Shown: piece by piece, positions 50,480-63,385 of the stretch | How positions within the stretch are numbered: the first letter of the stretch is position 1 | Layout: each line of letters begins with the position of its first letter | Assembly: GCF_032884065.1 (NCBI RefSeq) | Contig: NC_088867.1 | Coordinates: forward strand, 51,023,317-51,087,316 | Reading direction: 5' to 3' | Source: Artemia franciscana | Taxonomy: Eukaryota > Arthropoda > Branchiopoda > Anostraca > Artemiidae | DNA length: 64,000 nt | Notes under the pieces: generated by a model | Told to the model about the DNA's origin: nothing | The model's input: the letters and a program-made list of their open reading frames with translations, nothing else | The model's database searches: none | Program-made: the position numbers and the translations under genes

Positions 50480-52475
50480 ACTTGTCCCCGTAAAAAGAAA
50501 CAAGAGCTAAGAGCTCATATGGCACTTGTGACGAGGTCGGAAGAGCCGAGAGCTCATATGGTACGAGGTCGGAAGAGCCAAGAGCTCATTTGGACGAGGT
50601 CGGAAGAGCCAAGAGCTCATTTGGCACTTGTGAGAAGGTCAGAACCTAAAGTTAAACTTTATAGCACAAGATCCTTCTAAATATCAAATTTCATTAAGAT
50701 CTGGTCACCCTTTCGTAAGTTACAAATACCTCAATTTTCAAAATTACCTCCCCCCTCCCAATTCCACCAAAGAGAGCAGATCCGGTCCAGTTATGTCAGT
50801 CACGTATCTTAGACAGGTTTCTATTCTTCCCATCCAGTTTCATCCTGATCTCACCGCTTTAAGTATTTTCTAAGATTTCCGGTCCCCCCAACTGTCCCCC
50901 CCCCAATTACGTTTGATCCGGTTGAGATTTAAAATAAGATATCAGAGTTACGAGGTCCTTCTAAATATGAAGTTTCATGAAGATCCGATCACTCCTTCGT
51001 AAGTTAAAAATACGTTATTTTTCTTATTTTTCAGAATTACCCCCCCCCCCCCCGCAATTGAGCGGATCCGTTCCAATTATGTAAATTACGTATGCAAGAC
51101 TTTTGCTTATTTTTCCAACCAAGTTTCATCCCAATCCTTCCAATCTAAGGGTTTCCCATCATTTTAGGTCTCCCCACCCCAAACTTCCCCCAATGTCACC
51201 AGATCCGGTCAGGATTTAAAATAAGAGCTTTGAGCCACGATATCCTTCTAAAAATCAAATTTCATGGAGATCCAATCACCCATTCGTAAGTTAAAAATAC
51301 CTCATTTTTTCTAATTTTTCAGAATTAACCCCCCCCCCCCCCAACTACCCAAAAGAGAGCGGATCCGTTCCGTTTATGTCAATCATCTATCTAGGACTTG
51401 TGTTTATTTTTCCCACCATGTTTCATCCCGATCCCTCCACTCTAAGTGTTTTCCAAGTTTTAGGTTTCCCCCTCCCAACTCCCCGCCCCCATCACCAGAT
51501 CCGGTCGGGATTTAAAATAAGAGCTCTAAGACACGATATCCTTCTAAACATCAAATTTCATTGAGATCCGATCACCCGTTCGTAAGTTGAAAATACCTCA
51601 TTTTTCTAATTTTTAAGACTTACTCCCCCCCTCCCAACTACCCCAAAGAGAGCAAATAAGTTCCGATTATGTCAATCATGTATCTGGGACTTGCGCTTAT
51701 TTTTCCCATCAAGTTTCATCCCGATCCCTCTACTCTAAGTGTTTTCCAAGATTTTAGGTTTCCCCCCTCCAACTCCCCCCAATGTCATCAGACCCAGTCG
51801 GGATTTAAAATAAGAGCTCTGAGACACAATATCATTCCAAACATCAAATTTCATTAAGATCCAATCACCCGCTCATAAGTTAAAAATACTTCATTTTTTC
51901 TATTTTTCCGAATTAACCGGCCCCTTCTCCCCCCCCCAGATGGTCAAATCGGGAAAACGACTATTTCTAATTTAATCTGGTCCGGTCCCTGATACGCTTG
52001 CCAAATTTCATCGTCCTAGCTTACCTGGAAGTGCCTAAAGTAGCAAAACCGGGACTTTAGGTTTTCCCCCTCCAACTCCCCCCAATGTCATCAGATCCGG
52101 TCGGGATTAAAAATAAGAGCTCTAAGACACAATATCATTCCAAACATCAAATTTCATTAAGATCCAAATACCCGCTGATAAGTTAAAAATACTTCATTTT
52201 TTCTATTTTTTGCGAATTAACCGGGCCCCCACTCCCCCCCAGATGGTCAAATCGGGAAAACGACTATTTCTAATTTAATCTGGTCCGGTCCCTGATACGC
52301 TTGCCAAATTTCATCGTCCTAGCTTACCTGGAAGTGCCTAAAGTAGCAAAACCGGGACCGACAGACAGACCGACAGACAGACCGACAGACAGACCGACAG
52401 ACAGACCGACAGACCGACAGAATTGGCGACTGCTATATGTCACTTGGTTAATACCAAGTGCCATAAAAACAGGAA
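50480..52475 (-). mobile_element. family B element, copy 2
   Basis: Same structure as the copy at 5-7 kb but reversed. The tail has three 'aagagctcatatggcacttg'-type repeats at about 50500-50640, followed by about six tandem units of 284-303 bp, the head block, a (ACMG)n microsatellite of about 60 bp at 52358-52420, and the hairpin end 'acttggttaataccaagt' near 52441-52459. C-runs of up to about 15 bases mark each unit. The open frames crossing the units are repeat translations, not genes. Confidence 0.78.
52358..52421 (+). repeat. (ACMG)n microsatellite in family B
   Basis: Alternating GACC and GACA tetranucleotides, mostly as a 12-base GACC-GACA-GACA pattern, next to the head hairpin of family B copy 2. 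In the 5.1-kb copy the corresponding array is shorter and degenerate. Confidence 0.85.
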
Positions 52476-52719
52476 CTGGATTGTCAGTTTGGCACCATAG
52501 AGGATCTTTATCCTATCCCTCGGGGAGGGGGTTCCTATGTCAATGAGGATAATGTGATTACTTGTGCACCGGGTAGTCTAAAAGAAGGAACAAAAAGAGA
52601 TGGAAATATAGCGTCATGTATATAATCATATTTGTGCTTTTACAATGAAATGAATAGAGACTTATTTTTCAATAGTAATTTTTTCTGCTCCTCGTGACAA
52701 TTTAGTCCCTTAATACGTT

Positions 52720-53830
52720 ATCAAATAGTTCGTGGCGACGAACTCTAAGTAAAGAGTGACTCGGACCACTAGAAATCAAAACTCTAAAGAAAGTAATTTT
52801 GATAACAATGAACATATCAGGAGAACTGGATTTATACACTGATTCAAAATATATAAAATTCGTTAATTTTAATGTTACCAATCATATGTTACGAGCCTCA
52901 GAAAACCCAACCGATTTGTAAAAAAGGAGATCAAATCCCCCAAAAATTAAGCGATTTTAATGAAAATCAAACCATCAGATTCAGCATAACAGAGAACCTG
53001 ACTATGTGAGTTCTAAGCTCGTATCTACGCAACTGAGGAATTTTTTATTTATTTTTATTTTTGCCAGTAAAAAGTATAACGGATGGGTGTTTTTTCTCAA
53101 GGGTTTTCTTATCAAACCAGTGGTCCTGAATGATAAGGAGAGGGCTCATTCAAACATATATTATAAGTTCTAGTCTCTATTTTAAGTGAAATAACTATTG
53201 GAGGGCATCTAGCACCCCTCCCAGGTCCTTTTCCCCCCTCAAAGATATCCAACCCAAATTTAATGATAGTCACTTGTTCTACATAGTTACAATATCCAAT
53301 AAGTACGTTCACCACAACCCCTGAGGAAAGGGCTGTAAGTTATGAAACTTACCAACTGTTTACATGTAGTATTTGTTATTGAGAAATATACGGAAGCTTT
53401 TGAGGGGAATTTTCTTTGGTGGGGGGATTTTCTGGGGGTAAGTTTCAACAGAGGGGGAAGAGGATCCTCCGACCTGATTTGAAAAACGATCGGAAATTAA
53501 ATTTAAAAAAAAAGCTTTTTCAACAGTATGTAGTAACATTAAAACTTAAAACAAGCAGGAGTTTTTCCGAATATGAGAGGGGCTGCCTCATCAATCCCTC
53601 GCTCTTTACGCTAAAGTTTGACTTTTTTGTCTTAGTTCCTGAAGAAAGATTGTTGAAACACGAGGGCAGTTGGTCTGGAAGAAGAAGCTTTTTTAAAGCA
53701 CTAAATAACTTTAACGTGATGATCGGGATATTGGTAAGAGGGTAACCCCCCTCACATAAAGAATAATTTCTGTTAGTTTACGCTTTAATGGTGCTCCTTG
53801 ATTCCAGTTGATTTTTTTTTAATTTAATTT
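52720..53830 (-). mobile_element. family A element, reversed copy with one foldback
   Basis: Hairpin end at 52720 ('agttcgtggcgacgaact'), internal block and one foldback at about 53520-53815. Shorter than a full copy because one foldback and its spacer are absent. It begins about 245 bp past the end of family B copy 2. Confidence 0.72.
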
Positions 53831-56378
53831 CGTTTAGGAGTCATTTCAATTAAAACCAATACTATGGGCACGTTAATGTAGTGATTTTTCGATAGTACGC
53901 AATATGCTTAGAAATTTGTGACTGAGTTTAACCTGGTTCACATAAAAAAAAGAGTTTAAATGCTCTGTAAGAATTGTATTTGCAGTTTAACACGTGAAAA
54001 AAATGATAGCTAGTATGGAATTCAGTGTCTTAGATTTGTTCTCTTAGCTGTTATTAAATATTATTCTGTGCATTCGACTTGGAATTGACTTACTAAGGAC
54101 TGTTTTTAGACTAAGTCTGTAATTTGAGTGTTGTAGGGTTATACTTTTTCTCGTATTGGAGACATAATCTACGCCTACCATAAAACATACTATATGTCTA
54201 TCTACGTATTCGCCTCCCCAATAGGTGAGAGGACTAAACAGTAGATTCTATAAAAAAAAGAAACAAAAAATAAACTCAAAGAGCTCTTCTTAAAAACTAT
54301 GAAAATTATGACGTAAAGTATTTATTTTCAACATGCATAAACATGCATAAACTTTAGCTTTGAACCTAAAAAACGAGGTTGTGTGGTAGGATGGCAGCTT
54401 CTATTACATTTGGGAGAGTCCAGTTCAAATACTTGATGACAGTAAATAAGTAAAGAGTGAGCCTTGTCTATGGAAACCATAACTTTGAAAAACAAAGTTT
54501 AGATTACCCTATTTCTGCTTATTCTACATACGCGAAAACCGATAATTTTAAATTAACTCATTAGAAACATAAACGCACAAAAATTTGCGCCATTTTAGAA
54601 AAAGGAGTTACGCCTCCCCCCTCCAAAAAATACAAGGAAGGTGCTGATTTCTAGCATTTTACCTTTATAACTAGGGCTGTATCCAGGACCTTTTTTCGGG
54701 GAAGGGTTATTCTTTTTGGAGGAGGAAGGTGGGTACAACAACATTAAGAGAGGCATCAAAAGTTTGTCTATGTACATTTTGTTACGTTTTTTTCGAGTTT
54801 CAGAGGCGCCGCTAAACATCTAAACATACGAGCAGTCCATAAAAAATGAGGCACTATGAATCATAGATTCTTTTATAAGGAGGAGTAGGGCACCCAAGGC
54901 CTCAAAAAGTGTTTTTACACCCCTTTTAAACTGTCCATGAGAGGTATTTCAGATGAATCGGATGAACATTCACTTTATTTGAACCTGAACGATGACCTCC
55001 CTTCGTTTGACAGCATGTAAATGGATGAATATAGGATGAAGCTTACAGTATGGGCGCTGGGTGAATCAAAGCTCTCCTTTTAGTGTGGAAACGACAAATT
55101 TAGTTAGGAAACTTATATTTATGTTGAAAACCGAACTCAACCTATGGGTCATATTTCTCGGAATATTGTTCTCCTACAGGTGAGGTTTAGTGTAAAGAGG
55201 CGAGTTTTAAGTTAGTGTAGAAGGGGAGTGGACCGCAGCATCCCTAACATTCGTCATAACCCTGGATATGATAATAAAAACGAATGGAAAAAAATTGAAC
55301 GGATATCGGATAAAAAAAATTCCAAATGAAGAGTAAAGAACAACACTATAACTAAAAACAAATAAAATTTTCTTGTGTGAAAAACACCCAGTCCCTTCAC
55401 CTCCTCCCCCTGTCTGTAAGTCCTTGGTGAATTAGTGCCTGTATTAGAAGCCTTATAGATAGCAATATGCATAGTTCTTGGTTTATAATTTCACAATTTA
55501 TTGCTAACCATAGATGCGAATAAATAAGCCCTTTAATTCTTATGCGCTAGTATAAAAATAAAAAAGAATTACTATTTCACTGGTGTTTGAGCGTTCATTC
55601 CTGAAGTGATGAAAAAACTCAGGCTATAGCCTAAAAGAGGAGGGTTGAAGGCCCCTCATTGATTTAAAATGACAAGACTATTTTTGATAATTTTTAAATC
55701 ATTATATAATGAATATTTATTAATTCATAATTTATTGTCATCAAGAGTCTATGTAAGTGATTATTAAAAACTGTAAGGCACTCTATTGGAAGGTTTCCAG
55801 TTTATTGATATGGCTGCTGACTCTTCGTTGATTTTACCTTCACGCTAGTCTGTTTATAGAAAAAGGGTAAATGTATGGGGTAAGATGTATCCACGATTTT
55901 TGCTTGGGGAAGGAATATTTTAGAGGGGGGTTAAAAATTTGTTTCAAAAGCATAAAAATGTGTGTCTTTGCATTGCTATCACGTTTATACGAGTACGATG
56001 AACATTTCAGGAGGGGGTAGTGTTCAAAGTAGGGTCTGACCGATATATATTTTGTGATCCGATACCAGTACCGATATATCAGGGGAGTACCGATACGGTA
56101 TAAATATAATTTGCCGATAAATTCCTTTCCAGAAAAAAACTTACTAAAGTTTAACCCCCCCCCCCATTCCCTGCCCATATTCATAATGACATGTTTCTTT
56201 CTGGTATATTACATACCAAAGAACAACCTCAATAATTCACTGTGGATTCGTAAGATTAGGTCATTTACAAGAATTGTTTGATTTTCTTTTCAGAGTAGAC
56301 AAACAAAATGGCGGATATTTGCGGAAGTGAAAAATAAGACAGAAATTTAATCAAAGAAGCTGGTTTAGTCACAATATT
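53831..56378. other. intergenic, no gene seen
   Basis: No coding signal supported. 54330-54350 has a short 'aacatgcataa' tandem duplication. The plus and minus open frames at 55.8-56.3 kb are mutual shadows in AT-rich DNA. Confidence 0.55.
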
Positions 56379-56482
56379 GAATAAAAAAACAAGTGTTTTT
56401 AACTGAAAGTAAAGAGTGAGATTAAAACTTAAAACGAACAGAAATATTCCGTATATGAAAGGGGTAGTCCCCTTCCTTAGTT
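56379..56482 (+). mobile_element. family A left-end fragment
   Basis: Only the left terminus is present: A-rich start, AACTGAAAGTAAAGAGTGAG and the first part of the left arm to 'ggggtagtccccttcc'. Confidence 0.6.
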
Positions 56483-56794
56483 TACGCATGCTGTGATCTT
56501 CTATTTTAAAATAACAATATAAATAAAACAAAATAAAAAATTAGCCTACTTATGCAAAAAAGGCACAGGTAACCACTTGTTACAGAATAACTTACACCAT
56601 TCCAAAAGTAAAAGGAGTAGATAAAGAGAAAACTTAAAAAGGGAGAATTCTAATAAGAAAAAAAATTGTCAAGCACTGACCTAGTACAACAACAGACAAT
56701 CCTCGCCCCCACCCCCATCCCCCAGTGCAACGTCTAAAATTTGCCCCCTTACATATGCACTGATGTGTGGAACGTAGTCTTTTAGTCGTAATTA

Positions 56795-58499
56795 AATAAA
56801 AAAAACAAGTTTTTTGGACTGAAAGTAAGAATCGATATCAAAACTTAAAACGAACAGAAATTACTCCGTTTATGAAAGGGGATGTTCCCTCCGCAACGTC
56901 TCGCTCTTTACGCTAAAGTTTGACTCTTTCTCCCAATCTTACTTTATAAAACAGTAAATAACTTTAGCGTAAAGACCGGACGTTGAGGAGGAAACAGCCC
57001 CTTTCATACAAGGAGTAATTTGTGTTCGTTTTAAGTTTTAATGTCGCTCCTTACTTTCAGTTAAAAAACTTGTTTTTTTTATTTAATTTCTTAACATTTT
57101 TGAATTAATGCATGTTTGATTTTGGCTCTCCGCAAATTAATAATTAAAACGAAATTTGCGTCTTAATTTTCTTTTTTGCTAAATGGCTTTCTCTTAGTTT
57201 TGATCAGACGATTTTGAGCAAAAGGGAGGGAAGGAGGCATAGCTACCCTCTAATTTTTGGTTACTTAAAAAGGAAACTATAATTTTTAATTTTTAACGAA
57301 CATTTTATTAGTAAAAAATATTCGTAACTTACAAATTAACTTACGTAACGAACTTCTATATTCGCATATTTTTATTATATGTATGAGGGGGTTTGCCCCC
57401 TCGTTAATGCCTCCCTCTTTACATTAAAGCTTTAATTTTGTCCCAATTCTTTAAGATTGACCCCTGAATTACAAAGGCTGTAGAATAAATACTTGAAATT
57501 ACTAAAAATACTTTAGCGTAAAGAGCAAGGTATTTAGGAAGAGATGAACCCCCATATGCGTAATAATCTCTGTTCGTTTTAAGTTTTAATGCTTGTCCTT
57601 ACTTTCAGTGGAAAAAACTTTTTCATATTTATTTTTTCATTGTTTTTTTTTAAATAGTGCTAGAAAATCCTGCGCCCCCATCATGGAATTTCTCTTTTCC
57701 CATGACAAATTCTTCCAAGGGAAGATCCTCCTATGTAGCCCCCTCCCCTCAGCCTCCCCTCTCCCCAACCAAAAAATCTCCCTTAAAAGGTCTGTACACT
57801 TCCAAATAACCATTACTGTATGCAAACGCTGGTCAAAGTTTGTAACTTGCAGCCCCTCCTCCGGGGACTTTGGGGGAGTAAGTCAGCCCCAAAGACATAG
57901 TTATTATGTTTCTCGACTATACTGAATAAAATGAATATCTCAGAATTTTGATCCGGTGATTTTGGGAAAATAATTAGCTTGGGAGGGGCCTAGGTGTCCT
58001 CCAATTTTTTCATCACTTGAAAAGGGCTCTATAACTTTTCATTTTTGTTAGAATGAGCCCTCTCACGATATTCTAGGACCACCGTGTCGATACGATCACC
58101 CCTGGGGAAAAAAACAAAACAAAAGCCCTTGGGAAAAAAAACACACATCCGTGAAGTTTCTTCTAGCAAAAAATACATAATTCCACATTTCTCTGATAGG
58201 AGCTTGAAACTTCCACAGTAGGGTTCTCAGATACACTGAATGCGATGGTGTGATTCTCGTTAAGATCCTATAGCATTTAGGGGGTGTTTCCCCCTATTTT
58301 CCAAAACAAAGCACATTTTCTCAGGCTTGTAACTTTTGATGAGTAAGATTAAATTTAATAAAACTTATATATTTCAAATCAGCATAAAAATCTGATTCTT
58401 TTGATGTATCTATTTGTATCAAAATTTCGTTTTTTAGAGATTCGTTTACTAATGAGCGGGTCGCTTCTTACTACAGTTCGTTACCACGAACTGTTTGAT
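56795..58499 (+). mobile_element. family A element, full-length copy
   Basis: About 1.7 kb and structurally complete: foldback 1 (56815-57065), foldback 2 (about 57370-57610), the C-rich block, the A-rich spacer near 58110, and the 3' hairpin 'cagttcgttaccacgaactg' with TTTGAT at 58493-58499. Foldback arms differ at many positions, so it is older than the intron 1 copy. Confidence 0.8.
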
Positions 58500-60703
58500 T
58501 TTGACATAACACTAAAAATATTTCCGATCGCTAAAATAATATGGTCCAGTACAGAAATCTTTTTGCAGGAAATGGTGTCCATAAAGGAGCAAATTTAAGC
58601 ACAAACATATAAGAATAATGATAGTTTCTTTAAGGAGGCTTTACCAAAAAAAAAGGAAATTAATTTAAACAATGACAATTTAGCAACCAGCCCGGAAAAA
58701 AATAGCAACTACGGAAGCTGTCACCTAGGATATATCAAGGATATTTCAACTACACAATAATGCAGACGAATATTTCCACACATATAAAACTCTACGCACA
58801 TTGTGGGTAAAATAATATCCATTGAAAATTACTCCCCCAATATTTAAAATTTCTAACGGTTGAAGTCATCTATTGTTGAAATAGTCACTAGCAACATTTT
58901 CGCGCGACTAATTATCGCGTACGAACTATGTCGTCGGTTTGCTCTTCTAAAGCTGAAATATTTTACAGACATCGTCTTTCGTGAATGCAATCTCCACGTA
59001 ACATGATAATTACATCTGAATAAATTTGCAACCCTCCCCCAAAATTACAGCCCAAAAAATGTCACCCTGTATAACTTATTCCTGAGAATCTGGTCATTTA
59101 ATACTGACCCTCGTACAACACACTTCCGAAAATTTACCTCTCTTGAATTTGTTCACAGAAAAACTCGCCACTGAAAATCTTGGCTCTAATATTTTCCAAA
59201 ATATTTGAAAGAAATAAGCTTTCCCAAAGAAACACGCACAATAAACTTGCTCCTGTCAAACATACACTAAAGGAAAAATTGGCTCCTGAATACTTGCCTT
59301 TCATATTTTCCCAAAAAATATGCATCCTAAAACAAATAATAACAAGGACTTAAAAAGCAACTTTCAGTAGAGGGACTGCGACGCTGTGAGCTTTGTAAAA
59401 TTTGTAAACTATGTAACATGTTTAAACCGAGTGCAACCACCGAACTGTCCGCGGTCGACATCAAATCATTTCTGCTACTTCTCAACATCCACCCAGCCTG
59501 AAATCCCTAGAAATCCCTTTTAAGCTTTTCGAATAAAGCTTTCGATCCCTGGAGTACTTCTGAAATTTTAAGGCATTTTTTAACTAATGCTATGCATAAT
59601 TAACATGTGTAGTCAGGAATAAGGATCACGAGTGTACATTTATACGGAGTAGGGGAGCGATCCCAACAGACCTCACCTCGTAAAATACCTAATATTACAC
59701 AGCTTTAAGTAAAACGCAAAAACACAAGAATTATATGAAAAGAATAAAAAATTGAAGAGATCTCAATATTCCAAAATTGGACAGGCCTTCTTCAGTAATG
59801 TCAATCGTAAAATAATCAACAAGCCTCATATGATAAAATTACTCAAAAAGATCAAAGAATTTTGCTTTATGACTACAGAAGAAAGAAAAACGAGAGAAAT
59901 CATCATTTTTACAACTCAGAAAAAACGGAGTTCTAATTTTTTTTGAAGGAAGGTTGAAACTGTATTTATCTGTGAGGAAATAGGAGGTGATAGGTCGGGC
60001 TGGTTGGGGGTGGTAGGGAGGAGTGGGTGAATGGGTATTAGTGAGGGAGTGGGGTTTTTGGGAGGTATATATTTATTTTGAAGGGGATAATGTGAAGGAG
60101 ATGGATCTTTTCCTTTTTTCTTTTTTGTGGTATGTTTTTTCCTTGTTTTTGGTAGTTATTTATTATGATATTTTTGGAATGTTCAGAAAATAGTTAAATT
60201 TTACTACTGCATCTCAACAAAAACGTATTTTTTTCCCCTCAGTGCAGTAGATGTAAAATATAAAGAGTTATAATTGTGTTTATTAATAAAGAAAATATCA
60301 TAAACATCACATGCCTTTGCTTTTGGTTGGAACATCTGACGCAGAATCAGCGTCATTTATTGAAACTATGCAAGCCTTGAAGGAAAGACAATTGACTCCA
60401 GTCATTTACTGTGTACTGCCAGTTAAGGCTCCAATAACATATCGACTGCTCTTCGTCCAGCAAAAAAATGCTTCAGTCTGACCTTAGCCTTGGACTGCTC
60501 TTATGGATTTTAACATTGCCGTCACAAGACCTTGAATATGCAGGCTAATTTTTTAGTTTTTTATCAATATTTGTGCACCATATTCAAATTTGTTCAAAAG
60601 TGTGAATTGTGCAAACCACATATATTCAAATTTACTAATAGTGTTCTAGCACAAACGAGGTTGTAATAAAGTACCCTTGCAGCCTAAATTCTGACATGGA
60701 TCT
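58500..60703. other. intergenic, no gene seen
   Basis: 59020-59330 looks like loosely repeated short units around 'aaaatttgctcctg'-type motifs, too degenerate to define. 59950-60070 is G-rich and pyrimidine-poor on the plus strand. No gene. Confidence 0.5.
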
Positions 60704-61334
60704 TTAAAAAAAAAGGTTTTTTCAACTGAAAGTAAGGAGCAGCATTAAAAGCTAAAACGGTCAGAAATCATAGCGTATATGAGGAGGTCACCCTCTCCTC
60801 AATACTTCGCTCTTTGCGAGAAAGTTTATTTTTTTTTGTTTCATTTATTTAAGAATAACTCCTGAATCACAAAGGCCATTTAATTAGAATAATAGGCTCT
60901 TTTAAATTTTCGAAGAAAACTAGAACTTTTGATTTCCGACCGAGAGAGTCCTCTCCCGATCTTATACGATCAACTGGTTATATTTAATCACCTCTTCCGG
61001 CAAAAATGCTAAATTTCACATTTTTGTGCGTAGGAGCTTCAAATCTCAACAGTAGGGCTCTCTGGTATGCTGAATCTGTTGGTGTCCTTTTTATTAAGAT
61101 CACTTGATGTTTCGGAGCTGTGTTTTCCTTTTTCAGAAATTGGCCAAATTTTCTCAGGCTCGTAACTCTTCACGGGTAACATTAAATTTAACGAATTTTA
61201 CATATTATTAATGACCGTCAAAATTTAATTCTTTCGATGTATTTATTTTTATTAAGAATTGATTTCTTAGGGTTTTGGTTACTCTTGAGCCGCGTCACTC
61301 TTTACTCACAGTTCGCCACCACAAACTGTTTGAT
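60704..61334 (+). mobile_element. family A element, internally deleted copy
   Basis: Has the left end and left arm (60704-60840) and the 3' module with hairpin 'cagttcgccaccacaaactg' and TTTGAT, but only about 630 bp in total. Confidence 0.7.
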
Positions 61335-62919
61335 TTGTTAGGCAACGTTAGGCGTTTATTTGTACAACATTCTCGTTTTTGATATACCAAGCCGTTTTGA
61401 AATAACTGAGAGATTGCGTTCTTGGTAGATGCCATCAGTTTCCCCCGTTCTTACACGTTCAAATTTTGCAATTAGGAAATCAAGGGTGGTATCCTCTCGA
61501 ATCTTTAACAAGTGTTCCCCAGCTGGTCGGTTCCAAAACTTTATACTTAGTTGTAACAGATGGACTTAGATAATTAGTTCTGGACTCGCATTTCAACGGC
61601 TGACAGCTCTAAGTGAGATTTACGAATTTAGAAATTTGACACAAAATTAAGAGTGGTTTGAAACACTTGGTGTGCGATAGGTCAACTCGGTCACGGAACC
61701 ACCCGGAACGACCCACAAGGGGATAGAAATGATGATTAATTGCCCCAATGCTAACGCTTATTGCTGTGTAAACGTTCTATTTGACCCGGAAATATTCTTT
61801 CCAATTGTAGATCATGTTTCAAATTGAAGACTCGGTTTTTAGGAAATTGAAAACTCATGGTGTATTGTGATTTTAGCTTCAGCAAAGAATTCTTTCTTCC
61901 GGGGAGATTTTTTTTTATAATTAGTGAAAGCACTCCCAAAAAGGGAGTGTAAATCTTAGTAAGAAGAAGAAGTTTATATTATTCATTTCTTTTGTCGTTA
62001 GATTAGGTATTTTCGTGTTCTATTCTGTTTCTGTGTGTGTTTACAATTTTTACTGTTGTTTAATTGCCTTGCTTGTTTGTTATTTATTTATACTTTTGTG
62101 TATATATGGCCCCTGGTCTTTTGAAATACACTGATCTATCTATCTATCTATGCCATTTGTTTTATTATTGTGTTTGGTTGTATATTTTGTATTTTGCGGC
62201 AAGCCTAAGTTTCTGTTAATAGGCGTCAAAAAAGGAGATAAAAATCGCAGATGAAGTAGGGTATGCTGTTTTTTTTTCGTTGAAGATCGCGATGAGCCCT
62301 TCAAATGTTATATAACACTTAAGGGATGCTCATTATAATTCAAATTCTAATCATTAATGGTGTCTTGAGCAGTCATATTGATCCACAACAAAGTTCTGTT
62401 ATCAGCTGATTTGTCCAACAGAAGAAAAACAATTTTAGGCCAAAAGAGTGCCAAAATATTATAAGACCAAATTCAGAGATTGCCAACTGGTTTTAAAGAA
62501 GTAGAAAAACTTGTAGGGATCCTTCCAGTTGCTGAACGCGTGCTGCATGGGGTAAAACAAGCGTTCTTAATTAAGTTTGCAGTCCAAATAAACTGGGCCT
62601 CTCTTGCATAGGCAATAAACTGAGTAGTGGATTTTGCAGTCTTCTTCTAATTCATCCGGATCACTTGAAGACTCACTGTTTTAATTTACAGTTGATCATT
62701 ATTATTTATAGCGCTCTCTTCATTCAGTTGCTCCACGTTTGCGCAGCAACTGCTCAATGTTAGGAAATTATGTCATTCTGTGGAGGGTGAGGGGTAGGTC
62801 TAGAAGTGTCATGCAACACATTTGTACGTAAAATTGACCAAGATCCTGAGAGAGGTCCTTCAGAATAAATCCGAAGGAGAGGTAGCAAACAGCCCTCCAA
62901 CCTCTCTTAAAATTGAGGG
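61335..62919. other. intergenic, no gene seen
   Basis: AT-rich sequence with one tetranucleotide microsatellite. Nothing else is recognised. Confidence 0.55.
62135..62152 (+). repeat. (CTAT)n microsatellite
   Basis: About four and a half perfect CTAT units. Confidence 0.8.
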
Positions 62920-63385
62920 AAATATTGGGAATGGTTACTTGGGAGGATCTTTCCGCGGAGGAATTTTTCAAGGGAGAAGGGAATTTTCTATGAAGGTGGT
63001 GCCGGATGTCCAAGCATATATAAGAAAATGATCAGAAATTAAATAAAAAAAAACAAGTTTTTTCAACAGGAAGTAAGTAGCAACATTAAAACTAAAACCA
63101 ACAGACATTATTACGTCTATGAGGGGGTTCACCTTCTCATCAATACCTCACTCTTTTCACTAAAGTTTTTTTTAGTACTTTCAAAAGAGCTATTTATTCT
63201 AATTAAACAGCCTTTGTGATTCAGGAGTCGTTCTTAAAGAATTGGAACAAATTTCGAACTTTAGTGTAAAGAGCTAGGAAATGACGAGGGGACGAACCCC
63301 CTCATATACGTAATAATTTCTGTTTGTTTTAAGTTTTAATGTTACTCCTTACTTTCAGTTGAAAAAAAGTTTTTCATTTAATCCT
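62920..63385 (-). mobile_element. family A fragment with one foldback
   Basis: Foldback at about 63050-63370 with ends 'ccttactttcagttgaaaaa' and loop sequence around 'gattcaggagtcgttcttaaag', preceded by part of the internal block. The hairpin end is absent. Confidence 0.65.

Noticed and set aside
50500-50650. Repeated spaced units at the family B tail considered as a CRISPR-like array
   Set aside because: Only three irregular units with no unique uniform spacers, in a eukaryotic repeat.
51376-51857. Two similar 62-codon frames with matching translations
   Set aside because: The similarity comes from the tandem DNA units of family B, not from protein conservation; the frames do not persist in other units.
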